From Petrosia ficiformis (Eukaryota; Porifera; Demospongiae; Haplosclerida; Petrosiidae), in contig OX345650.1 in the NCBI GenBank assembly GCA_947044365.1, positions 2,667,373-2,731,372 on the forward strand: DNA of 64,000 nucleotides, read 5' to 3'. How positions within the stretch are numbered: position 1 is the first letter of the stretch; the number at the start of each line of letters is the position of its first letter. The notes below the pieces were generated by a model. It saw only the letters and a list, made by a program, of their open reading frames with translations. It did not search any database and was not told the origin of the DNA. Shown piece by piece: positions 46,782-61,882 of this stretch. A program made the position numbers and the translations under genes.

Positions 46782-49700
46782 TCATAAATTTCTTTTTGTC
46801 TCCCTGAGTCTCATGAGTTGTCATGAGTTTCTATGAGTCTCATGAGTCCCCAGCAGTTACTATGAGTCTCATGAGTCCCCAGTAGTCTCCCTGAGTCTCA
46901 TGAGTCCCCTGTAGTCTCTCTGAGTCTCATGAGTCTCAATTAGTCTCCCTGAGTCTCATGAGTCACCACTAGTATATGTGAGTCTCATGTGTCCCCAGAA
47001 GTCTCCATGAGTATAATGAGTCCCCAGTAGTCTCCCTGAGTCTCATGAGTTTCCAGTAGTCTCACTGAGTCTCCTGAGTCTCTATAATTCTCATGAGTCT
47101 CATGAGTCCACAGTAGTCTCATGAGTCCCCAGAAGTCTCTATGAGTCTCATGAGTCCCCAGCAGTCTCTATGAGTCTCATGAGTCCCCAATAGTCTCTAT
47201 GATTCTCATGAGTCTCATAAGTCCACATTAGTCTCTTGGAGTCTCATGAGTCCCCAGCAGTCTCTATGAGTCTCATGAGTCCCCAGTAGTCTCCCTGAGT
47301 CTCAAGAGTCCCAATTAGTCTCCCTGAGTCTCATGAGTCCCATGAGTCATTATGATTCTCCTGAGTCTCATGAGTCCAGAGTAGTCTTTCTGAGACTCAT
47401 GAGTCCCCAGAAGTATCTATGAGTCTCATGAGTCTCCTTTAGTTCTCCATTATTTTACCTGATTTTCATGAATCCGCAGTAGTCTTTCTGAGTCTTATGA
47501 GTCCCAAGCAGTCTCTATGAGTCTCATGAGTCTCATGAGTCCCCAGTAGTCTCCCTCAGTCTCATGAGTCCCTAAGATTCTCTATGAGTCTCATTAGTCT
47601 GATGAGTCCACAGTAGTCTTTCTGAATCTCATGAGTCTCTGTGTCTCATGATTCCCATTTAATTTTTATCAGTATAATGAGTCTCATGAGTCCCAGGCAG
47701 CCTCCCTGAATCTCAAGAGTCTCCATTAGTCTCGCTGAGTCTCATGAGTTCCCAGTAGTCTTCCACAACCTCATCAGTCTCCATTAGTCTAGCTGAGTCT
47801 CATGAGTCCACAGTAGTCTCTTTGAGTCTCATGAGTCCCCAGTAGCCTCCCAGAGTCTCATGAGCAATCAGCAGTCTCTATGTGCTTCATGAGTTCCCAG
47901 TAGTCTCCCTAAGTCTCATGAGTCCCTTTCAGTCTTTATTAGTATAAAGATTCTCATGAGGCCCAAGTAGTCTCCCTGAATCTCATGAGTCTCCATTAGT
48001 CTCGCTGATTCTAATTGAGTCCCGAGTAGTCTCCCTGAGTCTCATGAGTCCCCAGTAGTCTCCCTGAGTCTCAAGATTCTCCATTAGTCTACATGAGTCT
48101 CATGAGTCTCCAGTAGTCTCTTTGAGTCTCATGAGTTCGCAGCAGTCTCTATCAGTCTCCTGAGACCCCAGTAGTCTCTCTGAGTCTCATGAGTCTCCAG
48201 TAGTCTCTTTGAGTCTCATGTGTCCCCAGCAGTCTCTATGAGTCTCATTAGTCCCTAGCAGGCTCTATTTGTCTCATGATTACCCAGTAGTTTTTTTGAG
48301 TTTTATGAGTCCCCAGAAGTCTCCCTGAGTCTCATCAGTCTCCAATAGCCTCCTGAGTCTCATGAGTCACAATGAGTCTCTAGGAGTCTCATGAGTCTCA
48401 TGAGTCTTTCTAAGTCTCATGAGTCCCCTTCAGTCTTTATTATTATGAAGAGCCTCATGAGTCCCATGTAGTCTCCCTGAGTCTCATGAGTGTTCAATAG
48501 TCTCGCTGAGTCTGATGTGTCCAGGGTAATCACCCTGAGTCTCATAGGTCTCCATTAGTCTACCTAAGTCTCATGATTCTCCAGTAGTCTCCCTGAGTCT
48601 CATGAGTCCCCATGAGTCTCTATGATTCTCGTGATTCTCATGAGTCCACAGTAGACTTTCTGAGTCTCATGAGATCCCAGAAGTCTCTATGAGTCTCATG
48701 AGTCTCCAGTAGTCTCCCTGAGTCTCATGAGTCTCCATTAGTTTGGTTGAGTCTCATGAGCCCCCATGAGTCTCTTTGATTCACAAGAGTCTCATGAGTC
48801 TACAATAGTCTTTCTGAGTGTCATGAGTCCCCATCAGTCTCCCTGAGTCTCAAGACTCCCTATGAGTCTCTCTGACTCTCATGAGGCTCAAGAGTCCACA
48901 GTAGTCTTTCTGAGTCTCATGAGTATCTCTGATTCTCATTAGTCCCCTTTAGTCTTCTTTAGTATCAGGAGTCTCATGAGTCCAAGGTAGTCTCTCTGAG
49001 TCTCTTGAGTCCCCTGTAGTCTCCCTAGGCCTCATGACTCTCCATTAGTCTAACTGAGTCTCATGAGTCCACAGTAGTCTGTTTGAGTCTCATTAGTACC
49101 CAGCAGTTTCTATGAGTCTAATGAGTCCACAGTAGTCTCTTAGAGTCTCATTAGTACCCATCAGTCTCTTTGATTCACATGAGACCCCAGAAGTCTCCCT
49201 GAGTCTCATGAGTCTGATGAGCCTCCATTAGGCTCCATGAGTCTCATGAGTCCCCACGAGTCTTTACGATTCTCAAGAGTCTCATGAGTCGACAGTAGAC
49301 TTTCTGAGTCTCATGAGTCCACAGCAGCCTCTATGAGTCTCATGAGTTTCCCTGACTCTCATGAGTCTCCATTAGTCTCCCTGAGTCTCATGAGTCCCCG
49401 TGAGTCTTTATGATTCTCAAGAGTCTCATGAGTCGACAGTAGTCTTTCTGAGGCTCATGAGTACCCAGCAGTCTCTATGAGCTTCATGAGTCCCCAGTAG
49501 TCTCCCAGAGTCTCATGAGTCTTCATTAGTCTACCTGAGTCTCATGAGTCTCCAGGAGTCTCTTTGATTCTCACGAGTCCCCAGTGTTTCCATTAGTCTG
49601 CCTGAGTCTTATGAGTCCCCTTTAGTCTTTATAAGTATCAAAATTCTCGTGAGTCCCAAGTAGTCTCCCTGATTCTCATGAGTCTCCATTAGTCTCCCTG

Positions 49701-50006
49701 AGTCTCATGAGTCTCCAGGAGTCTCTTTGATTCTCATGAGTCACCAGCAGTCTCTATGAGTCTCATGAGCCCCAAGTAGTCTCCCTGATTCTCATGAGTC
49801 TCCATTATTTTCCCTGAGTCTCATGATTCTCTATGATTCTCTTGAGTCTGATGAATCCACAGTAGTCTTTCTGAGTCTCATGATATCCCAGCAGTCTCTA
49901 TGAGTCTCATGAGTCCCCAGTAGTTTCCATGAGTCTCATGAGTCTCCATTAGTCTCCCTGAGTCTCATGAGTCCCTATGAGTCTCTATGATTCTCATGAG
50001 TCTCAC
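46782..50006 (-). repeat. 29-bp satellite, reverse orientation, 3.2-kb block
   Basis: The pattern is GAGTCTCATGAGTCCCCAGTAG, i.e. the reverse complement of the flanking blocks, here split for reading as GAGTCTCATGAG and TCCCCAGTAG. The right junction lies inside the CTCATGAG palindrome near 50,000-50,006 and has no foreign sequence. Confidence 0.93.
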
Positions 50007-53000
50007 AGACTACTGGAGATTCATGAGATTCAGTTAGAATAATGGAGACTCATGAGACTCAGGGAGACTTCTGACACTCAGTGAGACTAATGGAGACTCA
50101 TGAGTCTCAGGGAGACTACCTTGGATTCCTGAGACTCTTGATACTAATAAAGACTAAAGGGGACTCATGAGAATCAGAGAAACTCATGAGACTCAGAAAA
50201 ACTACTGTGGACTCAAGAGACTCATGAGACTCAGAGAGACTCATAGGGACTCAAGAGTCTCAGGGAGACTGCTGAAGACTCTTGAGACTCAGAAAGACTA
50301 CAGTGGACTCTTGAGAATCATAGAGACTCATGGGAACTCATGAGACTAGAGGAGACTACTGGAGACTCATGAGACTCAGACTAATGGAGACTCATGATAC
50401 TCAGGGACACTATTGGGGACTCATGAGTCTCAGCGAGACTAATGGAGACTCATGAGACAATGGGAGAGTACTTGGGACTCATGAGAATCTTTATACTAAT
50501 AAAGACAAAAGGGGACTCATGAGATTCCGGAAGAAAAATGGAGACTCATGAGACTCAGGGAGACTATTGGGGAATCATGAATCTCATGGAGACTGCTTGG
50601 TAATCATGAGACTCAGAGAATCTACTGGGGACTCATGAGACTCATTGAGACTGCTGGGTACTCATGAGACTCATGACATTAATAGAGACTCAAAGGGACT
50701 CATGAGACTCAGGGAGGCTATTGGAGACTCATGAGACTCAGGGAGACTTCTGCCAACTCATGAGACTACTGGGTAATCATGAGACAAATAGAGACTGTTA
50801 GGGACTAAGGAGACTCATAGAGATTCTTAGAGATTTATTAGACTCAGGGACACTACTGGGGACTCATGAGACTCATGAGACTCATGAGACTCATAGAGAA
50901 TGCTAGAAATTCATTAGAATCAGAAAAACTACTGCAGATTCATGTAAATCAGGTAGAATAATGGAGACTCATGAGACTGATGAAGACTCATGAGACTCTG
51001 GGAGACTAATTCGAACTCATGAAACTCAGGGAGACTACTGGGGAGTCATAAAACTCATAGAGACTGCTGGGGACTCATGAGACTCATAGAGTCTGCTGGG
51101 GACTCATGAGTCTGAGAAAGACTACTGTGTAATCATGAAACTCATGAGATTCATAAAAACTCATCTGGACTCATGAGACTCAGGGAGACTAATTGGGACT
51201 CATGAGACTCAGGGAGACTACTGGAGACTCATTATACTCATAGAGACTTCTGGGGACTCATAAGACTAATGTGCCATCCTGAGACTCATGAGAATCATAT
51301 AGACTCATGGGGACTTCTGGGGACTCATAAGACTAATGTGCCATGCTGAGACTCATGAGAATCATTTAGACTCATGGCGACTCATGAGTCTCAGGGAGAC
51401 AAATAGAGCGTCATGAGACTCAGGCAGACTGCTGGGGAGTCATGAGAGTCATAAAGACTTCTGTGGACTCATGAGACTCACAAAGACTACTGTGGACTCA
51501 TGAGTCTCATGAGAATCATAGAGACTCATGGGGACTCATGAGACTCAGATATGCTAGTGGAGGCTCATGAGACTCAGAGACTAATTGAGACTCATGAGAC
51601 TCAGTGAGACTACTGGGGACTCATGAGACTCATAGATACTGCTGGGGACTAATGACTCACAGAGACTGCTGGGGAATCATGAGACTCAAAAAGACTACTG
51701 TGGACTTATGAGATTCATGAAAATCATAGAGACTCATGGGGACTCATCAGACTTAGGGAGACTACTGGGGACTCATGAGACTCATAGAGACTAATGGAAA
51801 CTCATGAGATTCAAAAAGACTACTGGGTAATCATGAGACAAATAGAGACTGCTAGGGACTAATTAGACTCATAGAGACTGCTGGGGACACATGAGACTCA
51901 TGAGAATGAGGGAGACTAATGGAAACTCATGAGACTCAGGAAGTATACTGGGGACTCATTAGACTCATGAGACTCAGAATCATATAGACTCATGGGGACT
52001 CAGGAGACTCAGATATACTAGTGGAGATAGACTCAGAAAGACTCATGTAACTCATGAGAATCGTAGAGACTCATCGGGACAAATGATACTCAGGGAGACT
52101 TCTGGGGACTCGTGAGACTCAAAGAGATTACTGGGTACTCATGACATTCAAAGAGACTACTGGAAACTCATGAGACTCAGGTAGACTAATGGAGAATCAT
52201 GAGACTCAGGGAGTCTACTGGGGACTCATGAGACTCAGCGAGATTTCTCGTGACTCATTTAGAATCAGCGAGACTAATGGAGACTCATGAGACTCCGGGA
52301 GACTACTTGGGACTCTTGAGAATCTTGATACTAATAAAGACTTAAAAAGACTCATGAGACTTAGGGAGACTCCTGGGGTCTCATGAGACTCATAGAGACT
52401 GCTGCGAACTCATGAGATTCACAAAGACTACTGGAGACTCATGAAACTGAGGTAGACTAATGGAGACTCATGAGGCTGAGAGAGACTACTGGGGACTCAT
52501 GAGACCTTGCGGGACAGATGGAGACTCATGAGTTTCAGAGAGGCTGCTTGGGACTCATGAGAATCATGATAAATATAAACATGAAATGGCAATCATGAGA
52601 CTCAGAGACTCATGAGACTCAGAAAGACTACTGTGGACTCATGAGACTCATGAGAATTATAGAGACTCGTGGGGACTCATGAGACTGAGATATACTAATG
52701 GAGACTCATTAGACTCCGGGAGACTAATGGAGAGTCATGAGACTCAGGGAAACTACTGGGGACTCATGAGACTCAGCTAAACTAATGGAGACTCATGAGA
52801 CTCAGGGAGACTACTTGGGACTGATGAGACTAATAACGACTAAAGGGGACTCATGAGACTCAGAGACACTCATCAGACTCTAAAAAACTACTGTTGTCTC
52901 ATGAGACCCGTTAACTCATAGAGACTCATTGTGACTCATGAGATTCAGGGAGACTGCTGGGGACTCATGAGACTCAGAAAGACTAATGTGGACTCATGAG

Positions 53001-56000
53001 ACTCAGAGAAACTCATCAGATACTAAAAAACTGCTGTGGTCTCTTGAGACCTGTTAGACTCATAGAGACTCCCAGTGACTCATGAGACTCGTAGAGACTA
53101 CTGGGGACTAATGAGAATGTAATAGGCTACTGGAGACTTCTTGGGACTCATGAGACTCATTATACTGATAAAGACTAAATGGGAATCATGCGACTCAGAG
53201 AGACTCATGAGACTCAGGGAGACTATAGTTGACTCATGAGGCTCTTGAGACTCGTATAGACTCATAGGGACTCATGAGACTCAGGGAGACTAATGGAAAC
53301 TCATGAGACTCTGGGAAACTACTGGTGTATCATGAGACTCATAGAGACTGCTGGGGACTAATGAGACTCACAGAAACTGCTAGGGACTCAGGAGACTCAA
53401 AAAGACTACTGTGGACTTATGAGACTCATGAGAATCATAGAGACTCATGGGGACTCATGAGACTCAGGGAGGCTAATGGAAACTCATGAGTCCTAGGGAG
53501 ACTACTGGGGATTCATTAGACTCATAGAGCCTGCTGGGGACTCATGAGACTCAGAAAGACTACTGTGCAATCCTGAGACTCATGAGAATCATATAGTCTC
53601 ATGGGGACTCATGAGACTCAGGGAGACTAATAGAGACTCATGAGACTCAGGAAGACTGCTGGGAAATCATGAGACTCATAGAGACTGCTTGAGACTCATA
53701 TGACTCAGAAACCCTACTGCAGACTCATGAAAATAAGGGAGACTAATGGAGACTCATGAGACTCATGGAGACTCATGAGACTCTGGGAAACTAAAAAAGA
53801 CACAAGAGACTCATAGAGTCTTCTGGGAACTCATGAGTTTTAGAAAGACAACTGTGGACTCATGAGAATCAAAATGACTCATGGGGACTCATGAGACTCA
53901 AGGAACCTAATGGAAACTCATGAGACTCAGGGAGACTACTGGGGACTCATTATACTCATAGAGACTAATTGGGACTCATGAGACTCAGGGAGACCACTGG
54001 GGACTCATGAGACTCATAGAGACTCCTGGGGACTCATGAGACTCATAGAGACTTTTGGGGACTCATGAAACTCAGATATGCTAATGGAGACTCATGAGAC
54101 TCTGGGAGTCTAATTGAGACTCATGAGACTCAGGGAAACTACTGGGGACTCATGAGACTCATAAAGACTGCTGGGGACTAATGAGTCTCACAGAAACTGC
54201 TAGGGACTCATGAGACTCAAAAAGACTACTGAGACTCATGAGAATCATAGAGATTCATGGGGACTCATGAGACTCAGGGAGGCTAATGGAAACTCATGAG
54301 TCTAAGGGAGACTACTGGGGATTCATTAGACTCATAGAGCCTGCTGGGGACTCATGAGACTCAGAAAGACTACTGTGCAATCCTGAGACTCATGAGAATC
54401 ATAATGTCTCATGGGGACTCATGAGACTCAGGGAGACTAATGGAAACTCATGAGACTACTGGGTAATCATGAGACAAGTAGAGACTGCTAGGAACTAATG
54501 AGACTCATAGAGACTGCTGGGGACACATGAGACTCAAAGAGACTACTGGAGACTCATGAGACTCAGAGACTACTGGGGTCTCATGAGACTCATTGAGACT
54601 ACTGTGGAGTCATGAGACTCATGAGAATCTTAGAGACTCATGGGGACTCATGAGACTCAGGGAGACTAATGGAAACTCATTAGACTCAGGGAGACTACTG
54701 GGGACTCATTATACTCATAGAGACTGCTGGGGACTCATGAGACTCAGAAAGACTACTGTGCTATCCTGAGACTCATAAGAATCATATAGACTCATAGGGA
54801 CTCATGATACTCAGGGATACTAATAGAGAATCATGAGACTCAGGCAGACTGCTGGGGAGTCATGATATTCATAGAGACTACTGTGGAGTCATGAGACTCC
54901 TGAGAATCATAGAGACTCATGGGGGCTCATGAGACTCAGGGAGACTAATGGAAACTCATTAGACTCAGGGAGACTACTGGGGACTCATTATACTCATAGA
55001 GACTTCTGGGGACTCATGAGACTCACGTATACTAGTGGAGATTCATGAGACTCAGGGAGACTAATTGAGACCCATGAGACTCAGGGAGACTACTGGGGTC
55101 TCATGAGACTCATAGAGACTGCTGGGGACTAATGAGACTCACAGAGACTGCTGGGGACTCATGAGACTCAAAAAGACTCCTGTGGAATTATGAGACTCAT
55201 GAGAATCATAGAGACTCATGGGGACTCTGGGAGACTAATGGGAACTCATGAGTTTCAGGGAGACTACTGGAAATTCATTAGACTCATAGAGCCTGCTGGA
55301 AAGTCATGAGACTCAGAAAGACTACTGTGCAATCCTGAGACTCATGAGAATCATATAGTCTCATGGGGAGTCATGAGACTCAGGAAGACAAATAGAGACT
55401 CATGAGACTCAGGGAGACTGCTGGGTACTCATGAGATTCAAAGAGTCTACTGTGGACTCATGAGAGTCAGGTAGACTAATGGACACACATGAGGCTGAGG
55501 GAGACTACCGGAGACTCATGAGACTCTGCGGGACTAATGGAGACTCATGAGTTTCAGGGAGGCTGCTTGGGACTCATGAGAATCATGATAATGATAAACA
55601 TTAAATGGCAATCATGAGACTCAGAGACTGATTAGACTCAGAAAGACTACTGCGGACTCATTAGACTGATGAGACTCATAGAAACTGCTGGGTACTCAGA
55701 AAGACTACTGTGGACTCATGAGACTCATGAGAATCGCAAAGACTCATCGGGACAAATGATACTCAGGGAGACTAATGGAGACTCATGAGACTCAGGGAGA
55801 CTGCTGGGTACTCATGAGATTCAAAGAGTCTACTGTGGACTCATGAGAGTCAGGTAGACTAATGGACACACATGAGGCTGAGGGAGACTACCGGAGACTC
55901 ATGAGACTCTGCGGGACTAATGGAGACTCATGAGTTTCAGGGAGGCTGCTTGGGACTCATGAGAATCATGATAATGATAAACATTAAATGGCAATCATGA

Positions 56001-59000
56001 GACTCAGAGACTGATTAGACTCAGAAAGACTACTGCGGACTCATTAGACTGATGAGACTCATAGAAACTGCTGGGTACTCAGAAAGACTACTGTGGACTC
56101 ATGAGACTCATGAGAATCGCAGACTCATCGGGACAAATGATACTCAGGGAGACTAATGGAGACTCATGAGACTCAGGGAGACTGCTGGGTACTCATGAGA
56201 TTCAAAGAGTCTACTGTGGACTCATGAGAGTCAGGTAGACTAATGGACACACATGAGGCTGAGGGAGACTACCGGAGACTCATGAGACTCTGCGGGACTA
56301 ATGGAGACTCATGAGTTTCAGGGAGGCTGCTTGGGACTCATGGAATCATGATAATGATAAACATTAAATGGCAATCATGAGACTCAGAGACTGATTAGAC
56401 TCAGAAAGACTACTGCGGACTCATTAGACTGATGAGACTCATAGAAACTGCTGGGTACTCAGAAAGACTACTGTGGACTCATGAGACTCATGAGAATCGC
56501 AAAGACTCATCGGGACAAATGATACTCAGGGAGACTAATGGAGACTCATGAGACTCAGGGAGACTGCTGGGTACTCATGAGATTCAAAGAGTCTACTGTG
56601 GACTCCTGAGAGTCAGGTAGACTAATGGACACTCATGAGGCTGAGGAAGACTACCGGAGACTCATGAGACTCTGCGGGACTAATGGAGATTCATGAGAAT
56701 CAGGGAGACTACTTGCGACTCATGAGACTAATAACGACTAAAGGGGACTCATGAGACTCAGAGACTCTCATCAGACTCTAAAAAACTACTGATGTCTCAT
56801 GAGACCCGTTAGACTCATAGAGACTCATAGTGACTCATGAGATTCAGGGAGACTGCTGGGGACTCATGAGACTCAGAGACACTCATCCGATACTAAAAAA
56901 CTGCTGTGGTCTCTTGAGACCTGTTAGACTCATAGAGACTCATAGTGATTCATGAGACTCAGGGAGACTAATGGAGATTCATGAGACTCAGGGAGTCTAG
57001 TGGGGACTCATGAGACTCATAGAAACTACTGGGGACTAATGAGAATGTAAGAGGCTACTGGAGACTTCTTGGGACTCATGAGACTCATTATACTGATAAA
57101 AATTAAATGGGAATCATGCGACTCAGAGAGACTAATGAGACTCAGGAAGACTACTCTGGACTCATGAGGCTCATGAGACTCGTAGAGACTCATAGGGACT
57201 CATGAGACTCTGGGAGTCTAATGGTGACTCATGAAACTCTGGGAGACTAATTGAGACTCATGAGACGGTGGGGGAATCATAAGACTCATAGAGACTGCTG
57301 GGGACTCATGAGACTCAGAAAGACTACTGTGGACTCATGAGACTGATGAGATTCATACAGAGTCATGGGGACTCATGAGACTCATTATACTGATAAAGAT
57401 TAAATGGGAATCATGCGACTCAGAGAGACTAATGAGACTCAGGGAGACTACTCTGGACTCATGAGGCTCATGAGACTCATAGAGACTCATAGGGACTCAT
57501 GAGACTCTGGGAGTCTAATGGTGATTCATGAAACTCTGGGAGACTAATTGAGCCTCATGGGACTCAAGCAGACGTTTGGGGAATCATAAGACTCATAGAG
57601 ACTGCTGGGGACTCATGAGACTCAGAAAGTTTACTGTGGACTCATGAGACCCATGAGAATCACAGAGTATCATGAGGACTCATGAGACTCAGGGAGTCTA
57701 ATGGAGACTCATGTGACTCATAGAGACTGCTGGGGACTCATTAGACTCGAAGAGACTACTGGAGACTCATGAGACTCAGACAACCTATTGGGGTCTCATT
57801 AGACTCATAGAGACAGGTGGGAATTCATGAGAATCAAAGAGACTACTGGAGACTCATGAGACTCAAATAGACTATTGGAGACTCATGAGACTCAGAGAGA
57901 CTACAGGGGACTCATGAGACTCCTAGAGTCTTCTGGGGACTCATTAGACTCAGCGAGACTACTGGAGACTCATGAAACTCAGGGAGTCTGCTTGGGACTC
58001 ATGAGACTCATTATACTGATAAAAATAAATTTTGAATCATGCGAATCAAAGAGACTCATGAGACTCAGGGAGACTACTGTGGACTCATGAGACTCATGAG
58101 ACTCGTAGATAATCATAGGGACTCATGAGACTCTGGGAGTCTAATGCTGACTCATTAGACTCAGGGAGACTAATAGAGACTTATGAGATTCAGGCAGACT
58201 GCTACGGAATCATGAGACGAATAGAGATTGCAGGAAACTCATGAGACTCACTGTGGACTCATGAGATTCATGAGAAACAGAGACTCATGGGGACTCATGA
58301 GACTCAGATATACTAGTCGAGACTCATGAGACACAAGGAGACTAATTGAGACTCATGAGACTCAGGGAGACTGCTGAGGACTCAAGGGACTCATAGAGAC
58401 GGCTAGGGACTCATGAGACTCAGAAAAGCTACTGTGAACTCATGAGACTCAGAAAGACTTCTGTGGACTCATCAGACTCACGAGAATCATAGAGACTCAT
58501 GGGGACTCATGAGGCTCAAGGAGAGTATTGGAGACTCATGATTCTCATGGAGTCTATATTGGACTCATATGAGTATCAATGATACTCATGGGGACTCATG
58601 AGACTCAGGGAGACTATTGGGGAATCAAAAGCCTCATAGAGACTGCTGGGGACTCATGCGACTCCGAAAGACTACTGCGGACACATTAGACTTGAGAATT
58701 ATAGACTGATGGGGACTCACCAGGCACAAGGAGACTATTGGAGACTCATTAGTCTCATGGAGTCTATTGGGGACTCATGAGTATCAATGAGACTCATGGG
58801 GACTCATGAGACTCAGGGAGACTAGTGGAGAGTCATGACACTGAGGGAGACTTCTGGGATCTCATGAGACTCAGAAAGACTACTACGGACTCATGAGACT
58901 CACGAGAATCATAAAGAATCATGTAAACTCATGAGACTCAGGGAGAGTAATTGAGACTCATGAGACTCAGGGAGACTTCTGAGAACTCATGAGACTCAGG

Positions 59001-59350
59001 AAGACTACTGTGGACTCTTGAGACTCACGTGAATCATAGACTCATGGGGACTCATGAGACTCAGGGAGAGTAAGGGAGACTCACGAGACTCAGGGAGACT
59101 ACTGGGGACTGATGAGACTCATAGAGTCTACTGTGGACTCATAAGACTCAGGTAGACTAATTGAGACTCATGAGACTCAGGGAGACTGCTTGGTACTCAT
59201 GAAACTCATGATACTAATAAAGACTCATAGGCACTCATGAGACTCAGGGAGACTAATGGAAACTCATGAGACTCAAGAAGACTACTGGGGTCTTATGAGA
59301 CTCAGCGAGACAAATGGAGACTCATTAGACTCAGGGAGACTCCTGGGGAT
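50007..59350 (+). repeat. 29-bp satellite, forward orientation, 9.3-kb block
   Basis: The longest block. It contains a higher-order repeat of about 382 bp at 55,421-56,690 and a repeat of about 300 bp near 57,085 and 57,383 (marker ATTATACTGATAAA). A run near 53,380-53,600 is repeated near 54,190-54,420. No genes: the only long frames (for example 57875-58090) follow the repeat. Confidence 0.95.
55421..56690 (+). repeat. Higher-order repeat, ~382 bp, three copies and part of a fourth
   Basis: The string CTGGGTACTCATGAGATTCA starts at 55421, 55804, 56185 and 56567, giving periods of 383, 381 and 382 bp. Diagnostic rare variants (ACCGGAGACTC, TGCGGGACTAA, AACATTAAATGGCAATC) recur in the same order. 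The copies are almost identical, so this amplification is recent. Confidence 0.93.
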
Positions 59351-59507
59351 TACTCTCATGAGTCTCCAGGAGTCACTATGATTCTCAGGTATCTCATGAG
59401 TTCCCAGTAGTCTCCCGGAGTCTCATGAGTCTCCATTACTCTCCCTGAGTCTCATCAGTCCCCAGTAGTATCCCTGAGTGTCATGACTCTCCACTAGTTT
59501 CCCTGAG
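59351..59507 (-). repeat. 29-bp satellite, reverse orientation, short block
   Basis: Begins after CCTGGGGATTACTCTCATGAG and ends at TTCCCTGAGG, where forward repeats resume. The same left junction recurs at about 61,286, so a segment of about 1.94 kb including the switch has been duplicated. Confidence 0.85.
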
Positions 59508-61285
59508 GGACTCATGAGACTCATAGAGACCGCTGGGGAGTCATAAGTCAAAGAAATACTACTGTGGACTCATGAGAGTCAGGTAGACTAATGGGGACTC
59601 ATGAGACTCATGGGGACTCACATGAGACTTTGGCAGACAAAAGGAGACTCATGAGACTCGTAAAAAATTCTGGGTCTCATGAGATCCAGAAAGACTACTG
59701 TGGAACTCATGAGACTCATGAAAATAATAGAGAATCATGAGGACTCATGAGACTCAGGGAGACTACTGGGGACTCATGAGACTCATAGAGACTACTTGGG
59801 ACTCATGAACCTCATAGAGACTACTGCAAACTCTTGAGACTAATGAGAATCATGGAGACTCAAGGGGATTCATGTGACTCAGGGAGTCTACTTGGGATTC
59901 ATGAGACTCAGGTAGACTAATGGAGACTCTTGAAATTGAGGAGACTACTGGGAACTCGTGACACTCAGCGAGAATAATGGAGACTCATGAGTCTCAGGGA
60001 GTCTACTTATGAGATTGGTACTTATAATGACTAAAGGGGACTCATGAGACTCAGAGAGACTCATTAGACTCAGAAAGACTACTGTGAACTCCTGAGAGTC
60101 AGGTAGACTAATGGAGACTCATGAGACTCAGGGAGACTCATGAGACTTTGGGAGACTAAAAGTCTCGTGAGACTCATAGAGAATGCTAGGGTCTCATGAG
60201 ATCCAGAAAGATTTCTGTGGACTCATGAGACTCATGAGATTAATAGATAATCATGAGGACTCAAGAGACTGAGGGAGACTCCTGGGGACTCATGAGACTC
60301 ATAGTGACTACTGGGGACTCATGAACCTGATAGAGACTACTGCAAACTCTTTGAGACTAATGAGAATCATGGAGACTCAAGAGGACTCATGTGACTCAGG
60401 GAGTCTACTTGGGACTCATGAGACTCAGGTAGACTAATGGAGACTCATGAGACTCAGGGTGACTGCTTGGTACTCATGAAACTCATGATACTCATAGGCA
60501 CTGATGAGACTCAGGGAGAGTAATGGAGACTCATGAGATTTAAGAAGACCACTGGGGTCTCATGAAACTCATCGAGACAAATGGTGGGACTCATAGTGTC
60601 TCCTGAGACTGAGGGAGACTTCTGGGGACTCATGAGATTCAAAGTGTCTGCTGGGGACTCATGAGATTCAGAGAGACTCCTGGGGACTCAAGAGTCTCAA
60701 AAAAACTACTGGGGACTCATCAGTCTCAGCGAGAATAATGGACGCTCATGAGACTCAGGGAGACTTCTTGGGACTCATGAGAATCTTGATACTGATAGAG
60801 ACTAAAAAAGACTCAAGGAAACTCTTGAGACTTTGGCAGACTGAAGGAGACTCATGAGACTCAGAGAATGCTAAGGTCTCATGAGATCCAGAAAGACTAC
60901 TGTAGACTCATAACACTTGAGAATCATAGACTCATGAGGACTCATGAGACGCAGAGTGTAATGGGGACTCATCAGACTCATAGAAACTGCTGGGGACTCA
61001 TCAGACTCGGGGAGATTAATGGAGAGTCATGAGAATCCGGGAGACTTCTGGGGACTCATGAGACTCAAAGAGACTGCTGGAGACTCATGATACTCAGGTA
61101 GACTAATGGAGACTCCTGAGACTCAGGGAGACTGCTTGGTACTCATGAAACTCATGATACTAATAAAGACTCATAGGCACTCATGAGACTAATGGAGACT
61201 CATGAGACTCAAGAAGACTACTGGGGTCTCATGAGATTCAGCGAGAAAAAAGGAGACTCATTAGACTCATTAGACTCAGGGAGAC
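59508..61285 (+). repeat. 29-bp satellite, forward orientation
   Basis: Forward repeats. The stretch ending at 61,285 repeats the stretch ending at 59,350 (marker GCTTGGTACTCATGAAACTC at both, then the GATTACTCTCATGAGTCTCC switch). Confidence 0.92.
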
Positions 61286-61882
61286 TCCTGGGGATTACTC
61301 TCATGAGTCTCCAGGAGTCACTATGACTCCATGTATCTCATAGTCCACAGTAGTATTTCTTAGTCTCATGAGTCCCCAGCAGTCTCATTGAGTCTCATGT
61401 GTCCCTTTTGTCTTTATTTGTATCAAGATTCTCATGATTCCGCTGTAATATACCTGAGACAAAGGTATCCCCATGAGTATGATTCTCATGAGTCTCATGA
61501 TCTCCATTAGTTTTGCTGATTCTCATGAGTTCCCAGTAGTCTCCCGGAGTCTCATGAGTTTCCATTACTCTCCCTGAGTCTCATGAGTCCCCATGATTCT
61601 CTATAATTCTGGTGAGTCTCATGAGTCCACAGTAGTCTTTCTGAGTCTCATGAGTTCCCAAAATTCTCCCTGAGTCTCACGAGTCTCCATTACTCTCCCT
61701 GAGTCTCATGAGTCCCCATGAGTCTCTATGATTCTCGTGAGACTCATGAGTCCCCAGTAGTTTCCATGAGTCTAATGAATCTCCATTAGTCTCCCTGAGT
61801 CCGATGAGTCTCCATTAGTATATCTGAGACTCATGAGTCCCCAGTAGTCTCCCTCAGCCTCATGAGTCTCCATTAGTCTCGC
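61286..61882 (-). repeat. 29-bp satellite, reverse orientation, left of the TIR element
   Basis: Reverse-orientation repeats up to GTCTCGC (61876-61882), which is the left target duplication of the inserted element. Confidence 0.9.
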
